DNA of 64,000 nt from Myxococcota bacterium (lineage in GTDB: Bacteria > Myxococcota_A > UBA9160 > UBA6930), in contig JANQOX010000005.1 in assembly GCA_028285625.1 (NCBI GenBank), forward strand, positions 496,001-560,000, in the 5' to 3' direction. Position numbers and translations under genes: made by a program. This document shows positions 49,254 to 58,113 of this stretch, in pieces. How positions within the stretch are numbered: the stretch's first letter is position 1; every line of letters starts with the position of its first letter. Under the pieces are notes generated by a model. It was not told the origin of the DNA and searched no databases. It saw nothing but the letters and a program-made list of their open reading frames with translations.

Positions 49254-50261
49254 TCAGCCCCGCAGCTCCTCCAGGAACGCCGCGCGCTCCTTCTCGCCCG
49301 AGAACGGGAACGTGCAGAAGATGCGGTCGATGTGGTCCCCGAACCGATCGCGCAGCGCACTGGCCACACGATGCGGCTCGGCCACGACGGCGAACTGCTC
49401 CAGGATCTCGTCCGTGATCTGCTCGCCCATCTCGTCCCAGGCGCCGCGCTTGGACATCCCGTTGAGCTCGGTCTGAAGGTCGCCCCAGCCGTGCAGCTCG
49501 AGCACGCCCCGGTAGGCCGGCGTCGATCCGTAGAAGGCGATCTGCTTGGAGATGCCCTGGCGGCTCTGCTCCCAGGCCTTCTCGTCCTCGCCCGACACGA
49601 CGAATGCGGGGTAGCAAAGCTCGAAATCGGCACGCTTGCGGTCGCCGGCGGCGAGCCCGCGCTCGATGGCGGGCATCGTCACCTCGGCCAGGTACTTGGG
49701 CGTCGTGAACGCGTGCACGAGCAGGCCATCGGCGGTCTCGCCGGCCACTTCGGTCATGCGCGGCCCCACTGCGGCCAGCACCACGCGCGGCGGCCCGTAG
49801 GGGTTGTTCGTCGGCGTGAACATCGGCGTCATCAGCGTGTGCGTGTAGAAGTCGCCGCGAAACGAGAGCTTCTCCCCCTGGTACCAGCACGCCCAGATCG
49901 CGCGCATGGCCAGGATGAACTCGCGCATGCGCGCCGCGGGGTGCGACCATTCCATGCTGAAGCGCTTGGCAATGTGCGGCTTGATCTGCGAGCCCAGGCC
50001 CAGGATGAAGCGCCCCTTGGAGAGCGCCTGCAGGTCGTTTCCGATGTTCGCGAGCACCATGGGGTTGCGCGCGAAGGCGACGGCAATGGACGTCATCAAC
50101 TCGATGCGCTCGGTGTGCTCGGCGGCCAGCAGCAGCGGAAAGAACGGATCGTTGGCCGTCTCGGCCGTGACGGCTCCGTCGTAGCCCTCGGCTTCGAGCT
50201 TGCGCGCGGCCTGGGGTACGTCGGCGAGTTGGGCGGTCATCAGTCCGGCGTCGACCTTCAT
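49254..50261 (-). CDS. LLM class oxidoreductase, probably F420-dependent (TIGR03617-like)
   Basis: 335 residues; third member of this subgroup in the window. Landmarks: MKVDAGLMTAQLADVPQAAR (as MKVDGSLLVDDPADAGPAAR in the 32051 gene), RIELMTSIAVAFARNPMVLA, LGLGSQIKPHIAKRFSM, and VVLAAVGPRMTEVAGETADG. It resembles the 32051 protein more closely than the 33949 one. Reduced F420 or flavin hydride transfer on an unknown substrate. It is upstream of the dioxygenase on the same strand, but an intervening 115-nt region with the operator element suggests separate transcription. Confidence 0.88.
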   Translation of the reverse strand: MKVDAGLMTAQLADVPQAARKLEAEGYDGAVTAETANDPFFPLLLAAEHTERIELMTSIAVAFARNPMVLANIGNDLQALSKGRFILGLGSQIKPHIAKRFSMEWSHPAARMREFILAMRAIWACWYQGEKLSFRGDFYTHTLMTPMFTPTNNPYGPPRVVLAAVGPRMTEVAGETADGLLVHAFTTPKYLAEVTMPAIERGLAAGDRKRADFELCYPAFVVSGEDEKAWEQSRQGISKQIAFYGSTPAYRGVLELHGWGDLQTELNGMSKRGAWDEMGEQITDEILEQFAVVAEPHRVASALRDRFGDHIDRIFCTFPFSGEKERAAFLEELRG

Positions 50262-50303
50262 GGAGATCTCCTTGGGGCGGGGTAGGGGGGCAGCCTAGCG
50301 CGG

Positions 50304-50319
50304 GCCCGGGTTCCCGGGC
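50304..50319. promoter_or_regulatory. dyad GCCCGGG-TT-CCCGGGC
   Basis: Perfect 7-2-7 inverted repeat in the 77-nt gap between the divergent LLM and VOC genes. It may be an operator or simply a GC-rich hairpin in the short leader of the VOC gene. Confidence 0.35.
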
Positions 50320-50338
50320 TTCGGTAGCGTCCCCCGTC

Positions 50339-51115
50339 ATGTCGCTCCAGGCTCGCTTCGAACACATCGCCCTCGCCGTCCACCACGACGACCTCGCCGC
50401 CTGGGATCGCCTGTTGCGGGGCGATCTCGGAGGCGCCGCCAGCCTCGGGGGAACCGAGCCTCGTGCCGGATTCCAGGGTGGACAGATCACCTACCCCGAT
50501 GGCGGCATGCTCGAGGTCCTGAGCTGGACGGCGGGCGGCGAAGCCGGCGCGATGGCTCGCTACCTGGAGAAGCAGGGCGCGCGCGCGGCGCTCCACCACC
50601 TCACGTTCCTGGTGGAAGAACTCGACCCCGCGATCGAGCACGCGCGAGAGGTCGGCTACGAGCCGATGATCGGACGGCGCAGCCGCACGTGGAACGAGTT
50701 CTTCGTGCGCGACCCGGGGCTACGCCCCAAGGGCATGCTGATCCAGGTGCTGGAGGCCGACAAGCAGACCCTGATCGACAGCGGCTGGTCGGACGATTGG
50801 GAGCCCTTCATGGCGCGCCACGAACCCCAGGCCGCCCCGGCGCGCATCGCCGGGGCCCACCTGGCCAGCACCGATCCGGTTGCGGCCTCGCGCCTGTTCA
50901 CCGAATTGCTCGGCGCGCGCGCCAGCGAGCGCGATGGTGTGGTCGAGATCGCGGCGCACGAGTCGACGATGCGCGTCTGGTTGCACCCGGGCGAAGGCAC
51001 GGATGGCGTCCACGTCGAGGTCGCGCCGGAAGAGGGTACGCGGCTCGCGGAGGGGCTGGGTCGGTCGGGTCTTCCCGCCGAGGCGCAGTCCCTGGTTCGC
51101 GCGACTTCCGACTAG
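50339..51115 (+). CDS. VOC family protein (glyoxalase-like)
   Basis: 258 residues, with a first VOC-like domain (RFEHIALAVHHDDLAAWDRL, YPDGGMLEVLSW, ALHHLTFLVEELDPAIEHA) and a second, more degenerate half (AGAHLASTDPVAASRLFTELL). The arrangement resembles the glyoxalase_3-like group. Metal-ligand His and Glu are recognisable only in the first half (EHIALAV, MLEVLS). Its stop codon overlaps the stop of the convergent alpha/beta hydrolase gene (CTAG on both strands). Function not assigned. Confidence 0.8.
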   Translation: MSLQARFEHIALAVHHDDLAAWDRLLRGDLGGAASLGGTEPRAGFQGGQITYPDGGMLEVLSWTAGGEAGAMARYLEKQGARAALHHLTFLVEELDPAIEHAREVGYEPMIGRRSRTWNEFFVRDPGLRPKGMLIQVLEADKQTLIDSGWSDDWEPFMARHEPQAAPARIAGAHLASTDPVAASRLFTELLGARASERDGVVEIAAHESTMRVWLHPGEGTDGVHVEVAPEEGTRLAEGLGRSGLPAEAQSLVRATSD

Positions 51116-52188
51116 GAGCCCGAGGCTCGTTCGGGGGTCTCGCCCAGTCCCCGGAGCTCGGCGGCGATCTGCGAGATGGTGCGTTCGGCCTCGACGCAGA
51201 TGCGCGTCATCGTCACGTAGCCGTGGGGCATGGTGGGCTCGCGTTCGTGCCGCACGGTGACGCCGGCCTTGGCCAGCGCGTCGGCGTAGGCATCGCCCTC
51301 GTCACGCAGCACGTCGAACCCGGCGGTCACGACGTAGGCGCGCGGCAGCCCCTCGAGCGACGGGGCCTTGAGCGGAGAGAGGTCGGGGTCGGCGCGGTCG
51401 ACGCCCGGGGCATAGGCCGCAAAGCACTCCGTCACGTCGCGCATGCTCAGGCCGTAGCCCCGTTCGAACGCGCGCTGGGAGGGTCGGTCGGTTCGGGACA
51501 CGTCGGTGCAGGGGTAGATCAGGGCCTGCAGGCCGATCTGATGGCGTCCGTCGCGCACGTCGCGTTGGCTCACCACCGCGGCCAGGTTGCCCCCCGCGCT
51601 GTCGCCCGCCACCGCGACCGGTCCCGGGCGGGCGCCCAGTTCTTCCGCGTGCTCGTGGCACCAGCCCACGGCGAAGACGGCGTCCTCCACGGCCGCGGGA
51701 AACGGGTGCTCCGGGGCCATCCGGTAGTCGACGCTCACGACGACCGCGGGCGTCTCGCGCGAAAGGCCTCGCGTGACGACCTCGGTGTACTCGGGGCTCC
51801 CCACGACGAAGCCGCCGCCGTGGAAGTAGACGAGCAGGGGGACCGGCGCAGGCGTCACGGGGCGGTAGACGGTCACGGGCAGCGGGCCGCCCGGCCCGGC
51901 CAGCTCGCGTCGGTCTACGGTGCCGGCCAGGGGACGGACCTTCGCCAGGGGCCGGCCCTGCTTGAGAAAGTCGCGGCGGATGCGCTCGGTCGCTTCGGGT
52001 GACGTCATGCGCGCCGCGGGCAGCACCCCCTCGGCCGCTTCGGACCCGAACAGGCGGGCCAGTCGAAAGGCGAACGCGAAGATCGGCTTGAGGCGACCGT
52101 GCGGTGTGTTCGACCAGTGCAGGGCGAGCGCCACCCCGCCGATCGCCAGCGCGGCGAGCACGCCGATCGTGACGAGCACGGCGGTCAT
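51112..52188 (-). CDS. alpha/beta hydrolase, hormone-sensitive-lipase family
   Basis: 358 residues. A hydrophobic N-terminal helix (about 3-24) anchors or exports it. The oxyanion hole is YFHGGGFVVGSPEY (123-126 HGGG), the nucleophile elbow is AGDSAGGNLAAVV (Ser197), and later DVLRDEGDAY and MPHGYVTM supply the Asp and His. HSL-type carboxylesterases act on short acyl esters; DYRMAPEHPFPAAVEDA is the family signature. Co-oriented with the GFA-like and acyl-CoA ligase genes upstream, so it may release an acid for CoA activation. Confidence 0.92.
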   Translation of the reverse strand: MTAVLVTIGVLAALAIGGVALALHWSNTPHGRLKPIFAFAFRLARLFGSEAAEGVLPAARMTSPEATERIRRDFLKQGRPLAKVRPLAGTVDRRELAGPGGPLPVTVYRPVTPAPVPLLVYFHGGGFVVGSPEYTEVVTRGLSRETPAVVVSVDYRMAPEHPFPAAVEDAVFAVGWCHEHAEELGARPGPVAVAGDSAGGNLAAVVSQRDVRDGRHQIGLQALIYPCTDVSRTDRPSQRAFERGYGLSMRDVTECFAAYAPGVDRADPDLSPLKAPSLEGLPRAYVVTAGFDVLRDEGDAYADALAKAGVTVRHEREPTMPHGYVTMTRICVEAERTISQIAAELRGLGETPERASGS

Positions 52189-52239
52189 GAACTCTCCCGC
52201 CGGGTCACCGCGATCGGCCCCGGCCCGTCGGTGCGGCGA

Positions 52240-52650
52240 TCAGCCGCCCGGCGTGCGTTCGAACGTGGCCACGCCTTCGGGCACGTGGTGGAAGCCCTGC
52301 TTGTCGCAGGTGTAGATCACCATCTGGGGCCCGGCGTAGAGGCTGGGGTCGTCGAAGCTGCCGACCTTGAGCAGCACGGCGCCCGGTACGCTCGGCGCGC
52401 GGCTCAGGATCGGCGTGCCGCAATCGCCACAGAACTCGCGGGTGACCGGATTCTCGAGGTCGCTGCGTTGAAAGCCCTTGGCGGCGCCCTGGGTGTACGA
52501 GAAGTTGGCGTCGGGCATGCCCATCACCGCGTTGGGGTGGCCGCCCGAGGTGTACTGGCACTCGCGGCAGTGACACTGGCCGAGAAACAGCGGGTCGCCC
52601 TCGACCTCGTAGCGCAGGGCGCCGCAGTAGCATCCACCTTCGATCTTCAT
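52240..52650 (-). CDS. GFA/CENP-V family zinc protein
   Basis: 136 residues with the complete Zn-binding cysteine pattern of the glutathione-dependent formaldehyde-activating enzyme superfamily: EGGCYCGALRYEV, GQCHCRECQYTSGG and FCGDCGTPI. Despite the name, most members have no shown formaldehyde activity. ATG 52650 follows AGGAGG on the minus strand. Between an acyl-CoA ligase and an alpha/beta hydrolase on the same strand. Confidence 0.91.
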   Translation of the reverse strand: MKIEGGCYCGALRYEVEGDPLFLGQCHCRECQYTSGGHPNAVMGMPDANFSYTQGAAKGFQRSDLENPVTREFCGDCGTPILSRAPSVPGAVLLKVGSFDDPSLYAGPQMVIYTCDKQGFHHVPEGVATFERTPGG

Positions 52651-52701
52651 GGTCGTTCCCTCCTGGGCCGGTCTCGGGCCACGGCGCGAGACCGAAGTCG
52701 T

Positions 52702-54312
52702 CTAGTGCTCGGCGAGCTCTCGCTTCAGGACCTTCCCGGTCGGGTTGCGGGGCAGGGCGTCGAGGAACACGATGTCGCGGGGAACCTTGTAGCGGGCCAG
52801 ATTCGCCTTCACGTGCTCCTTGAGGGCAGCCTCGTCCACGCTCGCACCTGGCTTCTTCACCACGAAGCCCTTGAGGCGCTGCCCGAAGTCCGGGTCGGCC
52901 ACGCCGATCACGGCCGCCTCCACCACGTCGTCGTGGTCACTGAGCAGGTCTTCGACCTCGCGCGGGAACACGTTCTCGCCGCCGGAGATGATCATGTCGT
53001 CATCGCGGCCGTCCACGAAGAGCAGGCCGGCCTCGTCGAAGTGGCCCACGTCTCCGCTCGACATGAGACCGTCGATGATCTCCTTGTTGCCGCCCCCGGT
53101 GTAGCCATCGAACTGGTTCTCGTTGGCGACGAAGATCCGGCCGGTGGTGCCCGTGGGCACCTCGCGCCCCTGGTCGTCGAGGATCTTCACGACCACGCCG
53201 CGCGGCGGGCGCCCGGCGGTGCCCGGTGCAGCGCGCAGCTCGTCGGGCATGGCGATGGAGGCCTGGGCGACCTCGGTGGAGCCGTAGAAGTTGAAGATGT
53301 TGTCGCCGAAGGTGTCCATCCAGCGCAGTGCCAGCTCGCCCGGTAGCGCCGAGCCGCTCGCACCCACGACCTCCAGGGAAGAGGTGTCGTAGCGGCGGAT
53401 CACGTCGGGACCGAGGTCGAGGATGCGTTGCATCATCACCGGCACCACGGCCAGCACCTGCGGCCGGAGCTCCTGGATGGCGGCGAGGGTCTGCTCGGGA
53501 TCGAAGCGCCGGCGCAGGCACACGGTGCAGCCGAGCTGTGCCGCGATCATCAGGTGGAACCCGCCCCAGGAGTGGAACGTCGGCGCCACGATCAGGTTGC
53601 GCGTGCCGGTGCGCAGCGGGAGCCGACCGAACAGGCCGACGAAGGTGTCGAGCCCCTGGTTCTTCATGGTTCGCTGGGCGCCCTTGGGCGTACCCGTGGT
53701 TCCCGACGTGAGGACGGTGACGCGCCCGGCCTGTGCGGGGGCGTCGAGGTCGCCGTCGTCGTGCGCGCCCACCAGTTCGTCCAGCTGCGTCGTGCCGGAA
53801 TCGGAGAAGGTGACGAAGCGGGTGAGATGCCCGGCCCCCTCCTCGACCATCGGCGAGAACTCCTCGTCGTGGAGGATTACCTGGGTGCCTTCGCGCTCGC
53901 AGACCTCTTTCAGCTGGGGCGCGGCGAACCCGGTGTTGAGCAGCAGGGTGTTCGCGCCAATCTTCTCGAGCGCGGCCTGCGAGAGGATGAAGCCGCGGTG
54001 GTTGCGCGCGAAGAGACCGACGCCGTCACCCGGCTTCACGCCCGCTGCGACCAGGCCGCGCGCGATGGCGTTGGTACGACGATCGAGCTCGGCGAAGGTC
54101 AGCGTCCCCGTCTCGTCGATCAGGCCCTCGGCATTCGGGCTGCGCATCGCCGCACCGTGAATGCCCGTGGCAACGCTGGTTCCGAACTTGCGCCTCGCCT
54201 TGGCCGTCGCGCTCAGGAAGCTCGGGCTCAAGAACCCGGCGCTGCCCAGCACCGAGACCGTTTCGCCCATGCGCTGGAGCGCTCCGCCCTGACCGGTTCC
54301 CCGTAGACTCAT
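52702..54312 (-). CDS. long-chain acyl-CoA synthetase / AMP-dependent ligase
   Basis: 536 residues of the ANL superfamily. Motifs in order: P-loop VTVLTSGTTGTPKGAQRT, A5 NFYGSTEVAQ, A7-A8 hinge VDGRDDDMIISGGENVFPRE, and the C-terminal catalytic Lys in LPRNPTGKVLKREL. It would activate a fatty or cyclic carboxylic acid with ATP and CoA at the cytoplasmic face. Alternative starts within the first 15 residues are possible. Co-oriented with GFA and hydrolase genes. GENVFPRE is typical of FadD-like ligases for sterol or fatty acids in catabolic clusters (inference). Confidence 0.93.
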   Translation of the reverse strand: MSLRGTGQGGALQRMGETVSVLGSAGFLSPSFLSATAKARRKFGTSVATGIHGAAMRSPNAEGLIDETGTLTFAELDRRTNAIARGLVAAGVKPGDGVGLFARNHRGFILSQAALEKIGANTLLLNTGFAAPQLKEVCEREGTQVILHDEEFSPMVEEGAGHLTRFVTFSDSGTTQLDELVGAHDDGDLDAPAQAGRVTVLTSGTTGTPKGAQRTMKNQGLDTFVGLFGRLPLRTGTRNLIVAPTFHSWGGFHLMIAAQLGCTVCLRRRFDPEQTLAAIQELRPQVLAVVPVMMQRILDLGPDVIRRYDTSSLEVVGASGSALPGELALRWMDTFGDNIFNFYGSTEVAQASIAMPDELRAAPGTAGRPPRGVVVKILDDQGREVPTGTTGRIFVANENQFDGYTGGGNKEIIDGLMSSGDVGHFDEAGLLFVDGRDDDMIISGGENVFPREVEDLLSDHDDVVEAAVIGVADPDFGQRLKGFVVKKPGASVDEAALKEHVKANLARYKVPRDIVFLDALPRNPTGKVLKRELAEH

Positions 54313-54382
54313 GACGGAGTTGTAGCATCCTCGCGCGGCCGACGGCCGGGCCGCGGCGCCCAGGAGGACCGGGTCGCGGCGC

Positions 54383-55426
54383 CTAGATCAGGAAGGACGC
54401 CGTGCGCTCGAACAGCCAGTAGGCCGCCAGGATGCCGATGGCATAGGCGGTGGGGCGGGCGAGCCGAGTGGCCAGGGCGAACGCGCCGCCCGCCTGGCCC
54501 ATCGCCCGCGCGGCCGCGGCGAGCATGCCCACCACGACGGCCACGAAGGCCAGCTGGCCGACCTCGACCCCCACGTTGAAGAACGCCAGGGCGGCGGGGA
54601 TGGCCTTCTGCGGCAGCCCGACCTCGGTGAGCGCGCCGGCGAAGCCGAACCCGTGCAGCAGGCCGAATGCGAAGGCGACGATCCACGGTTTCCGCCAGGC
54701 GATGTCCTGGGGGGCCGCGGGTCCCCGAGCGTGGCCGCGCGCGATCTCGACGGCGACGAAGACGATGCTGAGCGCGATGGTCGCCTCGACGGGCGGTGGC
54801 GGCACGTGTACCCAGCCCAGCACCGCGGCGGCCAGGGTGAGGCTATGCGCCACCGTGAAGGCGGTCACCGTGGCCACGAGCCGTCGCACGTCCCCCACCA
54901 GGAGAAGCAGCGCCAGCACGAACAGCAGGTGATCGATCCCGAGCAGGATGTGCTCGACGCCGAGCACGAAGTACGTGGCGATGACGCCCCAGACGCTCTC
55001 GGTGGCGGTCACCTCGAAGCCCGGGTTCTCCGGGGTGAGGCGCGCCGTCTGCTGCGTGCCGTCGGCGCGTTCGACGCGGGCCACCACGTCGGTGCGCAGA
55101 AGGGGCAGCCCCTCGATGGCGACGCGGGTGCCCGTGAGGCCTCCCTCGCAGTCGATCCGCCAGCGTTCGAGGTGCGCGCCGCCGGCAAACCACGCCATCG
55201 GCTCGCCCGCCGTGCAGCGCGGGTCGAACTGGACCGACATCCCGAGCTTGCGATCGCCGCGCGCCGGCACCTTCCAGAGCACGCGATGCCCTCCGTCTTC
55301 GAGGGCTTCGATCTCGAGGTAACCGGGGCGAACCTCGTGAGCGTTCGCCACGCCGGCGTTCGCGCCCAGTGCCAGGACGAATGCGATCGCCGCGAGGCCC
55401 AGGCGTGCCAGGCGCGTAGGCTTCAC
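54383..55426 (-). CDS. HupE/UreJ family membrane protein
   Basis: 347 residues. Signal peptide (GLAAIAFVLALGANAGVANA), then HEVRPGYLEIEAL, a periplasmic beta domain of about 140 residues, and six C-terminal helices containing the HupE/UreJ signature: GVEHILLGIDHLLFVLAL with the conserved His-x-x-x-D, and TVTAFTVAHSLTLAAA. HupE proteins are thought to move nickel or cobalt, but this long type with an extracytoplasmic domain is uncharacterised. Overlaps the upstream isomerase gene by 4 nt (ATGA), so the two are coupled. Confidence 0.85.
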   Translation of the reverse strand: MKPTRLARLGLAAIAFVLALGANAGVANAHEVRPGYLEIEALEDGGHRVLWKVPARGDRKLGMSVQFDPRCTAGEPMAWFAGGAHLERWRIDCEGGLTGTRVAIEGLPLLRTDVVARVERADGTQQTARLTPENPGFEVTATESVWGVIATYFVLGVEHILLGIDHLLFVLALLLLVGDVRRLVATVTAFTVAHSLTLAAAVLGWVHVPPPPVEATIALSIVFVAVEIARGHARGPAAPQDIAWRKPWIVAFAFGLLHGFGFAGALTEVGLPQKAIPAALAFFNVGVEVGQLAFVAVVVGMLAAAARAMGQAGGAFALATRLARPTAYAIGILAAYWLFERTASFLI

Positions 55427-56280
55427 GGGCCCGTGGCCACCGGCGGGGTGTCGGGTCGTTCGGGCAGCTCGATCACGATGTCGAAGCGCTCCCGGAGCGC
55501 TTCGACGAAGCGCGCGTTGGCCAGGCGCTTGCGCTCCGACGACCAGTCGCGCTCGACCTCCGCACGAACCTCTGCGAGCGCGGGTTGCCGGGCGGGCTCA
55601 CGCGATGCGACGTATACGAAGTGCAGGCCAAAGCTCGAGGGGTGCGGTCCACTCCAGCGGCCGATGGGAGCCTCCTCCAGGGCCTCCGCCAAGGCGGGTC
55701 CGAAGTGGCGCGAGACGTCGCGCGGGGCCGCACGATCGAGCGAAGCGGGCAGCAGGGTCGCGTCTCCCAGGGCGCGCGGGTCGGGGGCCCCTTGCTCGAG
55801 CTGGACCAGCACCGAAGCGGCATGGGTCTCGAGGGCGTCCGCGTGGCGCGAGGGATCCAGATAGACCTGGCGGAAGCTCACCGTAGGCGGCTCCTCGTAG
55901 TCCGCGGCGTGCTCGGCGAGGTAGGCGCCGAGCGCTTCGTCGTCGGCCGGTTCGACCAGGGCCAGGTCTTCGGTGAGGAACTCCATCTTCTGACGGAGGC
56001 GTCGCCGGATCACCAGGTCGTTCTGGTCGAGCCCCAGCTCGAGGGCCTGCCGGTACAGGATCTCCTCGGTCACGAAGTCGTCCACGAGGCCGCGGAGTTC
56101 GGAGGGCGTGGGAGGGCGCATGCGCGTCCGCTCGAACGTCTGGGAGAGCATCTGGACGGTCGTTTCGGAGACGACGACGCGGTCGGGCGCATCCTGGCCC
56201 TCGCCCAGGGCCGCATACAGCGCGAACAGCAGGGCACCGCCGAGCAGGAAATGGGTCAGGGGGTCGCGAAGCAGCTTCAC
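55423..56280 (-). CDS. membrane-anchored parvulin-like peptidyl-prolyl isomerase
   Basis: 285 residues: a TM helix near the N-terminus (THFLLGGALLFALYAAL), a SurA/PrsA-like helical arm (residues 40-120, LVDDFVTEEILYRQALELGL) and a degenerate parvulin core with TVSFRQVYLD and APIGRWSGPHPSSFGLHFVYV. It would assist folding of exported proteins. Coupling to the HupE/UreJ gene suggests that its client is that metal transporter or its periplasmic domain; the same pairing is known to recur in proteobacteria, as far as I recall. Confidence 0.82.
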   Translation of the reverse strand: MKLLRDPLTHFLLGGALLFALYAALGEGQDAPDRVVVSETTVQMLSQTFERTRMRPPTPSELRGLVDDFVTEEILYRQALELGLDQNDLVIRRRLRQKMEFLTEDLALVEPADDEALGAYLAEHAADYEEPPTVSFRQVYLDPSRHADALETHAASVLVQLEQGAPDPRALGDATLLPASLDRAAPRDVSRHFGPALAEALEEAPIGRWSGPHPSSFGLHFVYVASREPARQPALAEVRAEVERDWSSERKRLANARFVEALRERFDIVIELPERPDTPPVATGP

Positions 56281-56338
56281 GGCGGAGCAGCTTCATGCCT
56301 TCCGGCGCCGCGCGCAAGCCGCAAAGCGAATCCGGCGC

Positions 56339-58042
56339 TCAGGGCGCCGCTCCGCCCTCCAGCCGGATCGCGCGGGTCGGACAGTGGCGCACCGCCAGCT
56401 CGACCTCTCGCCGCCGCTCGGCGTCGGGGCGGTCGGTGAGCAGCACGACCTTGCGCTCGCGCCGGTCGAGTTCGAAGACGTCCGGTGCCTCGGCGCAGCA
56501 GGCGGCGTGCCCCTGGCACAGGTCCAGGTCCACGGTGATGCGCAGGCCCGAGGCCGCCGACGCCCTGGGGGCCGCGGCCGCGGCACCGGAAGCGCGCGGG
56601 GCCTTGGCCGCGTCGCGCCGCCGGTAGCGCACCCGGCAGGGCTGCACGAGCTGCACGACCATCTTGGCGTGGTCGTTGCGATAGCTGGCCCTCGGCTGCG
56701 CCAGTTCGAACCGGTAGTTGCGAAGCAGGTCGACGAAGATCGCCTTCAGCTGCATCATCGCGAACGCCGAGCCGACACAGCGGTGTCGGCCCGCGCCGAA
56801 GGGGATCCACGCGAACAGCTGGCGGTCTTCGCCGCGTGCATCGGTGTAGCGCTCGGGGTCGAAGCGCTCGGGATCGGGGAAGCACTCGGGCATGCGGTTC
56901 GAGACTGCCGGCGAGACGCCCACGAGCTTGCCTGCGGGAACGGTCCAGCCCTTGTAGTGGAAGTCGTGCATCACCTTGCGCATCAGCAGGATCAGCGGCG
57001 GATGCAGGCGTAGCGACTCCTGGATCGCGCGCTCGAGCTTCGGGATCTCGCGCAGCGCCTGGTGGGCAGAGTCGGCAGCTTCCTGCCCTGCCTCGTCGGG
57101 GTCGCCCAGGGTGTCGAGCTCGGCCACCACCTCGTCGAGCACGTGCGGGTTGCGAAGCAGCTCGATCAACGTCCATGCGGCGGTGCCCGACGTGGTGTGA
57201 TGGCCCGCGAACATCATCGAGATGAACATGCCCGTGATCTCGTCGAGGCTGTAACGGGCCGAGCCGTCTTCGCGTCGTAGCCCGAGCAGGATGTCGAAGA
57301 GCTCGGGTGTGGTCGCCGGATCGGCGGCGCGCCGCTCGAAGACGCCGCCGAGCAGTTCGACCAGACGACGCCGTGCCCGGTCGCGCGCCCGGAAGACCGG
57401 GAGCGGCAGGTCGGCGTTCACGTACGCGAGCGCGTCGGTGCCCTTCTCGAGTTCGTGGAAGACCCGGAAGTACTCGGGCGTGAGCTCCTCGCGAAAGCCC
57501 CGGCCGATCAGGCATGCGCTCGAGGTGTAGAGCGTGAGTTCGGAGAAGAAGTCGAGCAGGTCCATCTCGCCCTGGTCGCCCAGCGAGGCGCGCATGCGCT
57601 CGACCTCGCGCGCGATGGTCTCGGCGTGGCCCTTCATGAAGTCGGCCCGGAGCGACTGGTTGCGAAGCGCCTGCTTGCGCTGCTCCGGCGAGGCGTCGAA
57701 GACCACGCCGCGCCCGAAGATCGGAGTCATGAACGGGTAGGCGGCCGCCTGATCGAGCTGCTCGTCGCTGGCGCGAAAGAAGGCCTCCTGGGCCTCCTCG
57801 CCCATCAGCATGACGACCCGGTTGCCCGCGAAGTCGAGCTCGCCGATCTCGCCGAGCTCGTCCCGGACGCGCTGGAAGAGCGCGATCGGGCGCTTGCGAA
57901 GGGCGAGCAGGTGGCCCAGCCCCGGCCAACGACCCGACAGGACCGGCGGCGGGCGACCGCCCGGATGCGGGCGGGGTCCCTCGCTCTTCGGGGGCTCGGG
58001 AGCGGCGGTCACGGGGCAGTCCTCGGCGGGGAGCGAACTCAT
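56339..58042 (-). CDS. CYP51-like cytochrome P450 fused to a [3Fe-4S]-type ferredoxin
   Basis: 567 residues. The P450 part shows sterol 14-alpha-demethylase features: YPFMTPIFGRGVVFDAS (B'-helix region), AGHHTTSGTAAW (I-helix, 279-290), ExxR at Glu342/Arg345, and FGAGRHRCVGSAF with heme Cys422. An Ala/Pro/Arg-rich linker (about 475-498) leads to a ferredoxin: VDLDLCQGHAACC and VRHCPTRAI, with C-x5-C (509, 515) and a C-P at 554, the 3Fe-4S arrangement. The same fusion order is known in Methylococcus capsulatus CYP51. Likely a self-coupled monooxygenase acting on a sterol or triterpenoid; ferredoxin reductase must come from elsewhere. Confidence 0.9.
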   Translation of the reverse strand: MSSLPAEDCPVTAAPEPPKSEGPRPHPGGRPPPVLSGRWPGLGHLLALRKRPIALFQRVRDELGEIGELDFAGNRVVMLMGEEAQEAFFRASDEQLDQAAAYPFMTPIFGRGVVFDASPEQRKQALRNQSLRADFMKGHAETIAREVERMRASLGDQGEMDLLDFFSELTLYTSSACLIGRGFREELTPEYFRVFHELEKGTDALAYVNADLPLPVFRARDRARRRLVELLGGVFERRAADPATTPELFDILLGLRREDGSARYSLDEITGMFISMMFAGHHTTSGTAAWTLIELLRNPHVLDEVVAELDTLGDPDEAGQEAADSAHQALREIPKLERAIQESLRLHPPLILLMRKVMHDFHYKGWTVPAGKLVGVSPAVSNRMPECFPDPERFDPERYTDARGEDRQLFAWIPFGAGRHRCVGSAFAMMQLKAIFVDLLRNYRFELAQPRASYRNDHAKMVVQLVQPCRVRYRRRDAAKAPRASGAAAAAPRASAASGLRITVDLDLCQGHAACCAEAPDVFELDRRERKVVLLTDRPDAERRREVELAVRHCPTRAIRLEGGAAP

Positions 58043-58113
58043 GGCCGACGGTATTCCATCCCGTGAACCCGCGGTAGCCTGCCATCGGCCGGGCGTTCGG
58101 CCGGGGAGGCCGC

